Shown here one piece after another: positions 13,340 through 24,818 of a stretch of DNA of 64,000 nucleotides (its first letter is position 1; every line of letters begins with the position of its first letter). A program made the translations under genes and the position numbers. Below the pieces are notes generated by a model. That model had not been told where the DNA came from. It saw only the letters and a list, made by a program, of their open reading frames with translations, and did not search any database. This DNA comes from Cudoniella acicularis (Eukaryota; Ascomycota; Leotiomycetes; Helotiales; Helotiaceae), in the NCBI GenBank assembly GCA_013054445.1, contig JAAMPI010000070.1:1-64000 (forward strand). Reading direction: 5' to 3'.

Positions 13340-14592
13340 GGGATCAACTTTAGCGAGACTCTGGCGCTATAGGGGTTTGAAAAATGAAGAAGGGTGGAAG
13401 CTATCATCATTTGAAAAAGAAAACTTCTAAGAGGGATATCTATCGACTTGTATAGTGATAGTCTCGCGGTGAAAGGTTGTGGGACATCAAACGCTATAGG
13501 CTCGGGACTGAGTAGGTCACTTGAGTGACGACGAGATAATGGTTTACGGAGCAGCTCATCACGTACCTATATTGTGTGAGTTGAAGATCTTCCACTGCTC
13601 GCGTTGAAAGGTTGTGGGACACCAAACACCATAGGCGCGAGACCGAGTAGGTCACTTGAGTAACGACGAGATAATGGTTTACGGAGCAGCTCATCGCGTA
13701 CCTATATTGCGCGAGTTGAAGATCTTCCACTGCTCGCGGTAAGCCTTATCTCATGTGTCACACAGTATTTACACTTTTCCACATTGCCTTCGCTCCGTCT
13801 AAAAGACACCACAAACATGTTTTTCAATCGTTGCACAGGATAGCGGGGTAAACCCACTCCTCTTCCAAGACGATAAGCTTGTGTCACATTTTGTACTCGT
13901 GTACCATTCGCATGGTCTCGTTATTGTTTGCTTGCACTTAAAGAGGGGTCTAGAACTATTTCCAAAATTATTTAGCTCTTCCACCTTCGGACTTACCTTA
14001 CAATATTTATTCATTCAATACCAGTTATCTACCCCTCGTGCTTCGACTTCTCTTTACGCTAAGACCCACCACCCAAAATCCGAGGCTCAAACTACCCCTC
14101 ACTCCCCTCACGCAATACCAAAAACCCTAGCGCTATCCCCATTGGCTCATGCACGTCAAACTCTTGGAAGTCGCAAAAACGGATAAGCTCGAGGCAAGGC
14201 AAGGTCAGCAAGTCGGCGTGGCGGCTAATTAGCACTTGCAACCCTCGTGGCCAATGAGAGAGCTTGTGCGACCTTTCAGCTGAAGACGTTGCATGCGATC
14301 AGCCCGCCATTAACTTCTAATGCGGGCAGGCACATAAGATCTGACGTCGGTTATATATCAAGCTCGAGCGACCTTTTTTTTTTTAATAAGGTATCTTACT
14401 TGGAAAGTTTTGGGATTTGTCTTATAAAGAGGCCCCGAATTTCGGCAGGGATAACATTCCAGCAGCTCTTTTTTCCCTTGACACGGTATTTAATTCAGTC
14501 AACTACGACATAAAGCTTATTATCTCGCTCGGAAATCTTAGAATCTACCTGAAAACAAAGAATTCTATTCCAGTTAAAATTTCAAATTCAAC
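13340..14592. other. Intergenic with tandem repeat
   Basis: Separates the divergently oriented P450 and peroxygenase genes. It holds the 135-bp tandem duplication described separately. The remainder shows no supportable gene. Confidence 0.6.
13463..13740. repeat. Two tandem copies of a 135-bp unit
   Basis: Copy 1 is 13463-13597 and copy 2 is 13598-13732, followed by eight bases of a third (CTCGCGGT). I count about eleven mismatches between copies, and about nine of them are transitions. Because 135 is divisible by three, one minus-strand frame stays open through both copies and repeats itself, but nothing suggests it is expressed. Confidence 0.85.
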
Positions 14593-15582
14593 ATGTCTAC
14601 AAATCCTCCCGAAGGTCATCCCCCAGTAGACTGGACAAAGTGGGAGCCAGCAGGCGAAGGAGATGGTAAGTTTCTCCATCGCTCTCACACCTCTAACTTT
14701 CCTTGACATCGCGACCTACCCTTCCCATAGAAAATCCCATAATATCTAACAATTCACCCTCAAGTCCGCTCTCCCTGTCCCATGATCAACGCCCTCGCAA
14801 ACCACCACATCCTCCCCCACTCCGGAAAAGGAATCAGCAAATCAATGGCCGTGACAGCCCTCACTTCCACGATAAACCTCGACAGCACAATCGCCAACGT
14901 CTTTGCCTCGGTAGCCCTAACTACCAACCCCGACCATAGCGCCCACACTTTCGACCTGGACCACGTCTCCACTCACGGAATCATCGAACACGACGTCTCC
15001 CTCTCCCGAAACGACATCGCTTTTGGAGACAACCACACTTTCAATTCCGAGATTTGGGGAAAAGTGATAGATAGTTATGGGCTGGAGAAGGAAACGAGTT
15101 TCGAGAGTGCGAGTAGGGTGAGGTATGAGAGAGTGAGGGCGTGTAAGGCGGCACATGAAGCGGCCGGGAAGGAGTTCGGGTATGGGGTTAAGGAGTTTGT
15201 GTTGAGTTATGGGGAGTCGGCACTGTTTTTGGGGCTGTTGGGGAGTCCTGAGGAGGGGAAGATTCCGCTCAAGTATTTGAGGGTTTTATTTGGTGAGTGA
15301 TTTTTCGTCCCCCTCCGTTTTGAGAATTTGAATTTTGTGGGAGGGAAGAAGCTAATGAGATTGATGTGTGTGTTGGTAGAGGATGAGCGGCTTCCGTTTA
15401 AAGAGGGCTGGAGACCCAGCGAGAGGCCAATCACGCAGAATGATATGAATCATATGATTTTCAGCTTGATCAAAGCGAATGAGCATAAGGCTGCTGAAGC
15501 GGCGGAGGTGGGGTTGGGAACTATTCACGCGGTTGAAAACGCTGTTACTAGTATTCTTCCCTCGTACTGTACTATCATGTGA
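14593..15582 (+). CDS. Short heme-thiolate peroxygenase / chloroperoxidase family
   Basis: Peroxidase_2 family enzyme that uses hydrogen peroxide to halogenate or oxygenate substrates, with Cys as heme ligand. Exons are 14593..14665, 14765..15292 and 15380..15582, with introns of 99 and 87 nt and matching phases, giving 267 residues. The hallmark PCPMINALANHHILP (Cys heme ligand, residues about 27-41) and IIEHDVSLSR (the EHD acid-base motif) are both present, so it should be catalytically competent. Unlike secreted members, it has no signal peptide: it starts MSTNPPEGHPPVDWTKWEP. It ends with CTIM, which resembles a CaaX prenylation box and suggests an intracellular, membrane-associated enzyme; that localisation is inference. 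Start and splice sites fit well. Confidence 0.88.
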
Positions 15583-16133
15583 GTTTTGTATGTAGAAATT
15601 ATCTATGGAAAGGATGTCTTCAGTTCTTGAGGTAAAAATTAGTGCCACTATGATGAGCCTCGAGTGTCTCCAGACATTTCCAATACAACGGCGATTTGAA
15701 GCCGCATCGCCGCCATTTCTATCAGGACAAACAAAAGTCTTTCTGCAAAAGAACCAGAAACTACACTGTTATTAATTCACGAGTGACTTCACTGACTGCT
15801 ACTGAAACGCTATAGTATTATTGGAAAGAGTGCCAGCAATGCTACCTGACCAGTGAAGATCGCACCGAGTCTTTCGATGATAGACAATCGAGAATTCTTC
15901 CTCTTGGATTCTAACACTGGTAGCCGGCTCGGGCTCCATTCAAGGAAACTGCTGGCCTTGAGGTATCTCTTCCAATGCTTCCGAAACTAAACGCCACCTA
16001 CTACACAGGCAAATGAAAAAGGCGTGGTGGGAAGAAGCTCAAAATTCTACTATAAGTGATAGGTAGGGTTTATGGTCAGCATCCCAATCCACAGAAAGAA
16101 CGGCCCTAGAGCTTAACGCTTTATCGAGACCAA
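15583..16133. other. Intergenic between convergent genes
   Basis: About 550 bp between the ends of the peroxygenase and the ankyrin fragment. No gene features seen. Confidence 0.6.
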
Positions 16134-17231
16134 CTAGGAAAATGCAGCAGGATAAGAAGTGGCAAGCTCCTGAATATCCCCATCTTCCAAATCCAGCACC
16201 TTCAGATCTTCCACAGCATCTTCATAATCCGCCCCTTCATCCGAGTCATTGCTGTGCACGCATAAAAATCCCTCCTTCGACCGACGAGCATCAACAACCA
16301 ACTTCTCTGACTCGTACATGGTAGCAAGAACAGGGGGATGATCGTGGAGACCCTTCTCTATCAAGCCCTCTCTGCTCTCTAGCCTGTCAGGTTTCTCGTC
16401 AAGGACCAGTAGTAGCTCATCAAACGCCTAGATCAATTCCTCCGTCACATCAACTCGCCCGGTTAAACGCTTTTCAAAATCCCTCAGACTGTAGTTTGCG
16501 TCATATTTGAGCTTGAAGTGATCGGCCTCTGCAAGTAACTTGACGGTCTCCACATCCGCGTACAAAGCCACAATCTCAAGTAAGTTGGGGCCTTTGAGAC
16601 GGGGACATGCACTGAATTCCTCCCAACGGTCTAGAAGAAGCTGAAGAACTCCATGGCTGTTGTACATGATTGCGGTCATTAGAGGAGTATGCTGAATGAT
16701 GGATGCGGCATTGATATCGGTGTTGTAGTCCAGTAGCAAGATGGCGAGCCGGACATTATCGGTCCGAGAAGCGTGGATGAGGGCAGTATTACCATCTACG
16801 CCAGTGCCATCAACCTGAGCGCCGTAGGTCAACAGATACTTGAGAAGGAGAAGATCTTTGGTGTTCCGAGCAGCCCAGTTCAGTGGACTGCCAAGCTTCA
16901 CACCAGGCGGAAGTATCGGCTCTGCCATGGCACCTGCCCCGAGCAGCAGCTTAACGCACAATGTATGGCCCTTATCAGCAGCATATGAGACAGGTGGATT
17001 AAGGTACATATCCATGATGTTAGGGTCAGCATTGTGGTTGAGGAGAATTTGGATGGACTTATGATCCCCTCTTGCAGCGACCCATAACAAAGGAGTGCGA
17101 CCCATGGCATCGGTCAGGTCGACCTGTTCGGGAGCCTCTACAATTACCTCTTCGAGGGGAAGCAATAGAAGCTGGAAAATAACCTTGTGTAGTTTAGTGA
17201 AGTTTTGTTCGTCAATCCAGTCGCCCGACAT
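16134..17231 (-). pseudogene. Ankyrin-repeat protein fragment with in-frame TAG
   Basis: The frame opens with WIDEQNFTKLHKVIFQL, a sequence usually found inside larger fungal ankyrin proteins, directly downstream of an esterase fragment. At least four ankyrin repeats follow (GRTPLLWVAARGD, PPVSYAADKGHT, SPLNWAARN, NTALIHASRTDN, TPLMTAIMYNSHG). A TAG at 16428-16430 then interrupts VTEELI-x-AFDELL. After it the same frame continues for about 97 codons (FDELLLVLDEKPDRLESREG onward) to a stop at 16134, with a plausible acidic C-terminal tail. A Gln codon changed by C-to-T would explain the stop. The fragment lacks its N-terminal part, so it is probably a gene relic. It could have been part of a HET- or NACHT-type protein, but that part is absent. 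Confidence 0.65.
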
Positions 17232-17957
17232 CCTCAGCACCAGCACTCTTCCCCATAATTGTAACCTTCGTCCGATCACCCTCAAAAGCCTCAATATTCT
17301 CCTGAACCCAATGCAATGCAAGTCTGATATCCCTCAAACCAGCATTCGTAGCCCCTCCATCCAGCGCCTCCTTGCCCCCCAAGAAACCCCAAGCAGAAAC
17401 CCGATAATTGACACTCACGGCCATAATAGGCTTTCCCATCCAGACACTGTTTTCAACTACGAAGGTCAAATGGAACAGTTTATCACCCGAACCGCCTTCT
17501 TCGTTGTTCCCACCATACGCCCATAATACGATTGGAAGTTTGGTTGTGTTTGTCGGGAGGCTGGGCCGAATGACGTTGAGGTGGAGCCAGTCTTCGGAAA
17601 AGGCGTAGGGGATATCGTCACTGCCGTAGCCGACGCAGTTGGGTGGGTATGAGGTAGCATTTCGAACACCTGAGAAGCTCGTGTTTAGGCTCGCTGGTGC
17701 GCTGAAACGTAGGCCACTGAGAGGTGGCTATGTGTGAATAGTCAGTCAAATGCCCAAGGCAGTCAAAACGAAGCACCAACCTGCGCAAATGGGATCCCCA
17801 AAAAGAAGTCCTGGTTGTATGCAGAACTGTGTATCCCAGCATACGTGCCATTTTTCACTGTTACCATCGGCCTAGAGGCATTGGAGAAGTAGTGTGAGGA
17901 TACACCTGTAAGCAAAAGTCCCGCGAGCAAGGCGACTCTGCTGCTTAAATTTAACAT
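17212..17957 (-). pseudogene. Type-B carboxylesterase, truncated after the nucleophile elbow
   Basis: Exons are complement(17212..17727, 17781..17957) with a 53-nt GT/AG intron; only 230 residues are coded, whereas the family usually has about 550. There is a signal peptide (LSSRVALLAGLLLTGVSS), the FLGIPFAQPPLSGLRF block, NYRVSAWGFLGG and LALHWVQENIEAFEGD. The nucleophile elbow reads GKSAGA rather than GESAGA. The oxyanion region reads AYGGN where HGGG is usual. Homology stops right after the elbow, and the sequence passes within about 20 bp into ankyrin-repeat coding sequence in another frame. The gene is a fragment missing the Glu/Asp and His of the triad, so it is almost certainly non-functional as an esterase. 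Confidence 0.75.
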
Positions 17958-19172
17958 TTCTGCGAGCTCCTAGGAATATTGCCAGAAGAAGGTATTTGGC
18001 CGACACGCCAAATCCAAAAATCCCGGCTCCATCTTGGCTCTTTAAATGTGTTCAGACGGTGGTTCACAGGTCGAGTTCTTCTTTTTCATCCCCGTGCTTC
18101 TGTCGATATTGCTCTATCGTGACGACCTACCGTCGGATTTTGGAATTGCGTCGGCAGCGTGCAGCCGAACTTCGAAATTGTAATATTGAGCATATCAAGG
18201 TAGGAAGATGCCGCAGATAGTGTTGAAGAGTAGGGAGACCGAGGAAGTTCGTGGGATGTGGTAAAGTCGAAAAAAAAGCTCCATAAAACCAAATAAAATT
18301 AACTCCGATATGCCTTGGCGTCCATCAGATAGGAACCATTTCGACGCGCTTTCAACGCCGCATACATCATCAATGCACCTCTTCCTCCTTCGAAACTCGC
18401 ATCCCAAAGCTTTCAAGCGCAGGGTTCCACGACGAGTGATGGATAGTTGTGAAAGAAAATCCAAAAGGTTGGGCAAAAATCCGCCGGGCGTAGAAAAGAG
18501 GGAGGGGTAGCCCAACCCCATCCAATCAAAATCCCCACAAAAATGTTTTGTTGCAAATCGCAGAATCGCCCTTTTTCTAGGGCGACAAATCTGATCGCCC
18601 TACGGCCCGTTGGATTTAAAGACCCCAGTCTACGGAATGCAGGCAATATATAGCTCGTGACTACAACTTCTGTAGGACACGGGCAGTGAGGCAGAAGAAT
18701 TGAAAACCGCTGCACCGCAGGATATTTGATGCACGGACAATAGGAACTTAATACTTTGTACATGAGGGCAAAGTTTTCGTCCGAAGTTGGAGCGATCGCG
18801 GGGTGCAGCCCCTTTTCTCCTCGCTTAGTCCCTGGCAGACTCTCCTGCGCCGACTCATGGCGGCAGCTGCGGGTTTATTCAACAAAGAGAATTACTCAAA
18901 TAGCAAGTAAAGTGACCACTACTCGGCGGCTTTTCCTCACCCTGTTTTGGACCCCTAGCCAAGCTAGCGAGTCGGCCCAAATGGATGGGCGAGGAAAGGC
19001 GACGAGGATTGCTATCGTAAATTGCTGTTACCATACAGCGTATATATATATGTATATATTATTTTCAGAAATTCATGGCAGTTAAAAACTAGGATTCCAT
19101 ATCCCCTCTGTTTTCTTTCTTCCCATTCTTTACCATATAAACCCAAGCTCCAACTTCCTAGTCAACTCATCA
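17958..19172. other. Intergenic, no gene recognised
   Basis: About 1.2 kb between the esterase start and the GH43 end. It contains short AT-rich tracts such as TATATATATG near 19041, but no supportable gene. Confidence 0.6.
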
Positions 19173-21175
19173 CTACAGCTCCTCCTCAAAACTCTCAATC
19201 CCATCAACCACAATCTCGAACCCTAAGCACGCAACGCCTGTCAGTCTACTCCATTTCCCAACACATCACAAAACAGAAACAAACAAAAAGAAAACATACC
19301 TTCACCCCCCACTGCCCCAAACCTCACAAAATTCCCATCCCCCTCCTCAAAAACCAACTCCACAGGAACACTCTTATGATACCCCGCTCTATGATTCAAT
19401 TCCGAGAGCCTCGTTGGTGTTATTTGGTTGTTTATGTAGATATGTGCTTCTCCTTCTATTTATATGTATGAGAAGTTAGTGGGCATTGATATTTGTGAGG
19501 GATGTTAGGGGAAAGAGGTGGAAGGAAGTGTGCATATACCGGAAGGGTTATTAACCGTGTAATGGAAGGAGAACCATTGTGGTTTGCCTGTGCCGGTGAT
19601 GTTGTAGAAGGTGATTTCGCTTTCGGAGGTAACTGTTATTCATCAGTACCCTTCCATGATCTTTTAAAATGTCTTTCGGGTTTACTTTTGTTGACGGAGC
19701 GTTTGCTGATACATTTGTCGCAAGGCATTATTGCTAAAGAATCTCGTTAGTGAGTTTATTATAGAACGAGATTCGGGTTTTGGATGGTACTTACCACGAG
19801 GACCAGAAATAACCGCATCTTCAGCTTCATATCTCCTTGCCGTTGTCGGGAACGAAACAACCCCGGTCGTAGCATCAACCTTCCACATAGCATGATTCTG
19901 CAGCGTAAAAGTCTTCGCACTGTATTGCCAATCCCATTTCCACAATCAGCCATCCCATCTCATCCCATCCCCCAAACCCCTCAACAAAGAAAAGCAAACT
20001 CACCTAGCACTAACATCTACAGGTAACCAAACATAATTACTACTGGGTCCCCCCTTACTATCCCATGAATCCCCCATATAAACATACGTTTTCTCCCTCG
20101 TACCCTCAATGGTCAACTCAAATGTATTCTGCGAATTGTAGGTTTTTTCCGCCGCGGGAGCGATATCTGCGCCGCCGGTCCAGGGACCGTTTATTGATGA
20201 GGAGGTGAACACTTTGTTGGGGTTGGAGCGCCAGCCGGTTTTGCCTGAGACGATGAGGAAGTAAGTGCTTTCTACTTTGAGGATGCCGGGGGCTTCGTAG
20301 GCGCCGCCCGCTGTTAATTGGTGTGTCAGCTCAAACATCCATCAACTATAACACTCGCCACGGGGAAAATACTTAATTGTGAAGCTTTAGCGCCAATACT
20401 ACCATCCGTATTTATCTTATTAACCTGGACTGTATTATGGTCCGCGCTCGTCAAAATATACCAAGTCCCTATTTAATCATTAGCAAAAGCATACAAAAGA
20501 TGCCGAAATCAAAATTTACCATCAGAATCCTCAAACATCCCCGTATCTGAATACGTATACCCATTCGGCGGTATCGTGACCGCCGCCCCATGAGTCTGAT
20601 ACCCGCCTACCATTTGAGAGGACTCCAGAGCTTGGATGTTGCGGTCTACTTGGCCGTAGATCTTTTCATGTTTGAATTAGCTAGTATTCAAGTAATTGAA
20701 AACTACTTCCATCAATCTATCAATCAACCAAAGAAATAAATTAATAAAAACAACATACCCAAAACCCACCCCCCTTCGGCAGCACAATCTTCGGCCTCCA
20801 CATCTGCTGCAACGACGCCTGAGCCCCCAAATTCTTCCAATTAAGCAGATCCGTAGAAGAATACATATACGGCGTCTCATCTACACCGCCCATCACATCA
20901 GTCATCTATCCCCTCTCTATCCCCTCCCTACATCTACCTCCTTTCTATACAAACTCTTTGAAAATGGAGGATGAGAGGGAGGACAAAACTAACTCTTACT
21001 AGCACTCTGCCCAACCCAATAAAACGTATCCCCCCTCTGCACGATCCCCCCACCATGACGCATCAATTTTATTCCCATCGGTATCGGTCCAGACGGCGCC
21101 GGGTACGATCCATGTCGCTGCTTGGATGCCTGTTGTTGCGCACAGGCAGACAAAAAAGAATTTTAGGAGAACCAT
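19173..21175 (-). CDS. Secreted GH43 exo-beta-1,3-galactanase-like enzyme with CBM35-like domain
   Basis: Predicted to act on arabinogalactan side chains outside the cell. Ten exons: complement(19173..19222, 19300..19455, 19540..19632, 19686..19733, 19795..19919, 20004..20310, 20373..20468, 20520..20661, 20759..20880, 20994..21175). All introns are GT/AG with consistent phase. After a signal peptide (LLKFFFVCLCATTGIQA) come HGGGIVQRGDTFYWVGQ, YMYSSTDLLNWKNLG, MWRPKI, MFEDSDGTWYILTSAD, GAYEAPGI (general-acid Glu candidate) and a Gln in YNSQNTF, which matches the galactanase subgroup. The C-terminal part begins RRYEAEDAV and resembles CBM35. In exon 1 one extra base near 21058 shifts the frame between GNKIDA and HGGG. 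With that base removed, about 439 residues result. The shift is either an error or an inactivating mutation. Confidence 0.85.
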
Positions 21176-21494
21176 GGTTGAAATATATATATGGAAATGA
21201 GAGTTCGAGTGAGGTTTGGGAAGAAATGAAGTAGTTCGTGGCTTGAATTTATCTGTGTGAAGACGTATTTGTGTCCGCATCTTAAAGTGGTTGACTGCCA
21301 GGGCCCAGGGGTGCTGCCAGCCGATAGTGGTAATATAATAGTTAATTTAGCCACACGGGATTGAACGAACCCCAGATCTCCACATTCCGTTTTGGTTTCC
21401 ATCAATCAAGATGCATGGAAGTGTTCTAGAAAAAGGCAGAATCGGGAGCCGTCAGGTACCCTCGTAGAGTCGTAATTTATACATTCTCAATTAA

Positions 21495-22445
21495 TTACAC
21501 GGTCTTCCCAGGACCTTCGGGTACAGTAGGCAGTTCGTACACCCCATGCACACTGATTGGTCTGTCATTTATTTCGCATGGCGCTGGAGCATTCGGGTTC
21601 GTGTCAAGTGTCTGCGAAGTTAAGGCAAGTTTATATGCCCGCTTTCCTCGCTTCTTTCTCAAGTGTGAGAATAGCCATGCACCGGCGGCCACGAGAATCA
21701 CTGCCAACGTGATCCCAACACTTATTCCTGCCACCGCATCTCTCGGTAATGAACTAGAACCTCTTGGAATATTCGATGCAATTGATGGGCTACTCGTTGA
21801 TGCCGATAGTGACGACGAGTGTGTGGTAACGGCGGCGATAACATTGAAACCGTTTACGTGCATCCCATATATTATCATCGGTCCGCTCGTGGCCGTTGTA
21901 GATGTGGGAACAGTGGAGGTAACAGCACCCCAGGCGTCGTTGGCGGTTGATGACTCGTAGATCAGCGTTTGGCCAGGTGTTAGGAGGGAGGTACATTGTG
22001 AGGGGCACTGCCGATAATTGTTGAGTGGAGGGAATACTTTCTGTTCCTGTATTAGCTTTTAGGATCCAAATTAGGGATTTGGTTGGGGTAAAAGAGACAT
22101 ACGAAAGGCAACAAATCACCTGTTCCGTCAACGGATTCACAGGAATTGTCAGCACCGCACTGTGCAACCCGGGACAAACGAAAGTAGGACCCAGCACCGT
22201 CGTGAGGCCGGAAGAGCCCTGCAGCCACGGTGAGGTGACTTCGCTAGGTAGGCATGGTGTCCCGGATGTGATAATTCTTTTATTAAAGACAGAATTGAAG
22301 GCAATGAGACTCCCTCCTAGACCAGCTCGTTGGACATATATTTGGGTAGAGCAAACGGCGATGGAGGCCAAGGAGTGGGAAGAGGGGGCCATGCAGTCGC
22401 GACTCCATTATCGATAATGATGCTTTCGTCAGAGAAGGTCGCCAT
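21495..22445 (-). CDS. Putative single-pass membrane protein with Cys-rich ectodomain
   Basis: No signal peptide is evident, but the order resembles a common family of fungal single-pass surface proteins. An N-terminal Cys-containing region (CMAPSSHS, VCSTQIYVQ, FNKRIITSGTPCLPS, FVCPG, VICC, QCPSQCTSLL) is followed by a Ser/Thr-rich stalk, one transmembrane helix (AGISVGITLAVILVAAGAWL) and a basic cytosolic stop-transfer (RKKRGKR). The short tail ends ELPTVPEGPGKTV. Exons are best read as complement(21495..22046, 22099..22445) with a 52-nt intron that has an unusual GTCTCT donor. In the first exon the frame changes near 22398, where one G seems to be missing between DNGVA and DCMAP. The ATG at 22445 is therefore tentative and 22392 is the first ATG in the main frame. 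Function unknown. Confidence 0.6.
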
Positions 22446-24020
22446 TAGTAGAAGGCATAACGTATGAGTCCGCGTTCAACAGACCCACCCCGCATTTGAC
22501 TCCTAGTTAGGCGGCGATTTTCTGTTTTTGTCGTGAGTCGTGGACATTGAAGGTCCTGCTATGCAGAATACGTGTTGTCAGTTTGTATACCCTATAACAT
22601 TATGATGAGGGGTTGAGAAATGTGGAGGGGTAAGAGAAAAATCAGTACTACAGAGCGCTGTAAAGAGAATATAAATACACATGGTTCGAATAGAAAAGGA
22701 GGAGAGCTGGAACAAGTGAAGTGCAATCGGGTTGAAGGTTTTCGAGGGCATTCTTCTAAACTCGAAGTGTGGCAGAACACCAACACCAACATAGCACGTC
22801 CATTCCCAATCATTCCCAACTTCGCGAGACCCCCGCCCAAATCAGCAGGGGTCAGCTAATCAGAGTGTGCATGATCGTATGTGCCGGGCCAGCTGGTAAA
22901 TTTGTTGGTATGGAGAGTCATAGGTTGGTGACGCTCCCGGAGGCGAAGGCTGGAACATTAAACTTTGAAACGCAGCCGCCTGGGAACAACCATTTGCGGC
23001 CAGCCAACGCCGTTCTACTGTTGGGTGTGAAGGAGATGTCCTCTGCCAACAGTAAAGCGGCAAAGGTGGGTGAATTTTGTAGATTTTGGGCAGCCCCAAA
23101 GAAATAAGGAAGAAATGAGCGTCAAAAGTTTTGCCATCTATGTTCGTACTCTTCTTGCATGTTGGAAAAAATCAATGAGCATCGATTTCAGAAGAGACAT
23201 ATCTGAAAGTCAGAATGAACCCTAAAAGTGGCTGAATCGCTGAAAGCATTTCATAATTCACTGAGAAGCCCATCGTAGGTGTAACTTGAAGCTGCATCCT
23301 GAATCAGAGAGAGATATACCAAATCGATGCTTTCCCGGCACCAAAAGCTCTTCCAAAAAGGGAGTTATTTTGTTAAAAGAGTCACTATCCGCACCAGAAC
23401 GAGATCGGGGGGTCATTCCAAGAATGCCCTATCCGTTATCTGCTTGATCTTGAGGCTGATATTCCGAAAACTATTGTGACGGTCGAACAAAAGCCTGCAA
23501 AATTACTCACCGTTACGGACGGAGAGAAAAAAATGCACACTACTTAGTGCGTTGGGAGATTTTGCCCAAGAGTTGTCCACAAACAGCGAGCCCTAGAAAA
23601 GTGGATCTGTTGATTTATCAATGTTCTCTTTCTGCAATTAAGAGAGAGATATAAATTTTGACAGGTTGTGATATTAAAGGCGGTTCTAAGCAGGCGTCAG
23701 TCTTTATCCGTCTCCTCTTGGCTTGAATTCTATTCTGCACAGTGGCTTTACTATACTTTTTTAAAAAGCTTGCTTCCAAGTCTCTTCATGTTGTAATTGT
23801 ACCAGGTACTGACCCCTTCTAGTATTTCATAAACCTTCACTTCTATCGCCACTGTATTCTAAGTGCATTGCACAACGATGTAGTGGGTCAGTGATAGTTG
23901 TTCAATCGGCGAACGTAAAGCGTGAGATGTACATATGATTGACTAATATTTGCATGACAATGTGTTGGCAAAACATAGCACTCGAGAACAGGAAGACTGG
24001 CGCACCTCTTGGTGGGTTCC
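22446..24020. other. Intergenic, no gene recognised
   Basis: About 1.6 kb of AT-rich sequence, with only short unrelated frames on both strands. I see no RNA gene or mobile-element ends. Confidence 0.55.
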
Positions 24021-24580
24021 TTAATTAATCCGCCATTGAGCGTCCTTGAGAAGTTGAATAATCTGGCTATACCTCTCGCTATTCTTTTCCCTCGCTTGCT
24101 CACAGATTTGAACAAGGGAGATTATTTCTGCCTTGGTATGGGAAGCTCTTTCGGATGTCATTCCGAGGGTTGCAATATCGTCGGCCGCAGGTGTAGAAGG
24201 CATTGAAAGTATAGAAGTTGTCGAAGATCTAGAAGGACGAGGAGAGGGAGCCGGGAATGATGCCGCAGCTTTCAATTGCTTGAAAACGACGTCTGAAAAA
24301 CGAGCAAGGTCAGTCTTGAAGACTTTCTTTGATGGTGGAACGGGTGAACTGGATTCGGAGGCATTCGTGTCTGGTGCGGTGGACTTTGGGCTGAAATCGG
24401 ACTCGGGAATGAAATCGGGGCCATAGAACGTGATGAGGTGAACGAGCCGTGTTGTACAGCGATCCGAATTGCACTGGTTTTATTCTTGAAGCTCATTCCG
24501 TGCTCCGGCCTCAAGGCCAGTGATAGAGGTGGATGAAAGAGGGGCGGGAAGCCGGGGCGTTTTTGGTCGATGGATGTCAT
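24021..24580 (-). CDS. Hypothetical low-complexity protein, uncertain model
   Basis: The last about 120 codons read like a real protein: a Ser/Pro-rich stretch (SESSSPVPPSKKVFKTD, PAPSPRPSRSSTTSI) followed by a charged helix (AEIISLVQICEQAREKNSERY) and the stop at 24021. The 5' part is unclear. A frame beginning MTSIDQKRPGFPP at 24580 runs into the same region but one base out of phase. Either a missed intron or a one-base shift near 24430 separates them. No family was recognised. It lies 240 bp upstream of, and divergent from, the 3-ketosphinganine reductase gene. Low confidence. Confidence 0.35.
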
Positions 24581-24751
24581 TGGCCACGAGATGCCTATGT
24601 GAGGTGTGTGTAGGTAGGTATGGTGGTAAGCTTTGAGTGTTGACAATGGCAGTCCACTGTAGCTACCTAGGTGGCTGCCCCTGAATTCCTTATCGCTTAT
24701 CGCTGGCCCACTCGCACTCTAGGCGAAAGGACTCAGCAGCTAAACAAGCAA

Positions 24752-24774
24752 TGCTGCTGCTGCTGCTGCTGCTG
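24752..24774. repeat. (TGC)n microsatellite
   Basis: Seven and a fraction TGC units lie about 45 bp upstream of the reductase start codon, probably within its 5' untranslated region. Confidence 0.85.
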
Positions 24775-24818
24775 ACGACAAAGCTTAGGCCAGATTAATT
24801 TCAGCAACACCAAAACCA

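Noticed and set aside
9856..15582. Possible secondary-metabolite cluster (reductase, P450, peroxygenase)
   Set aside because: No polyketide, peptide or terpene backbone gene, regulator or transporter is adjacent; tailoring-type genes alone are insufficient.
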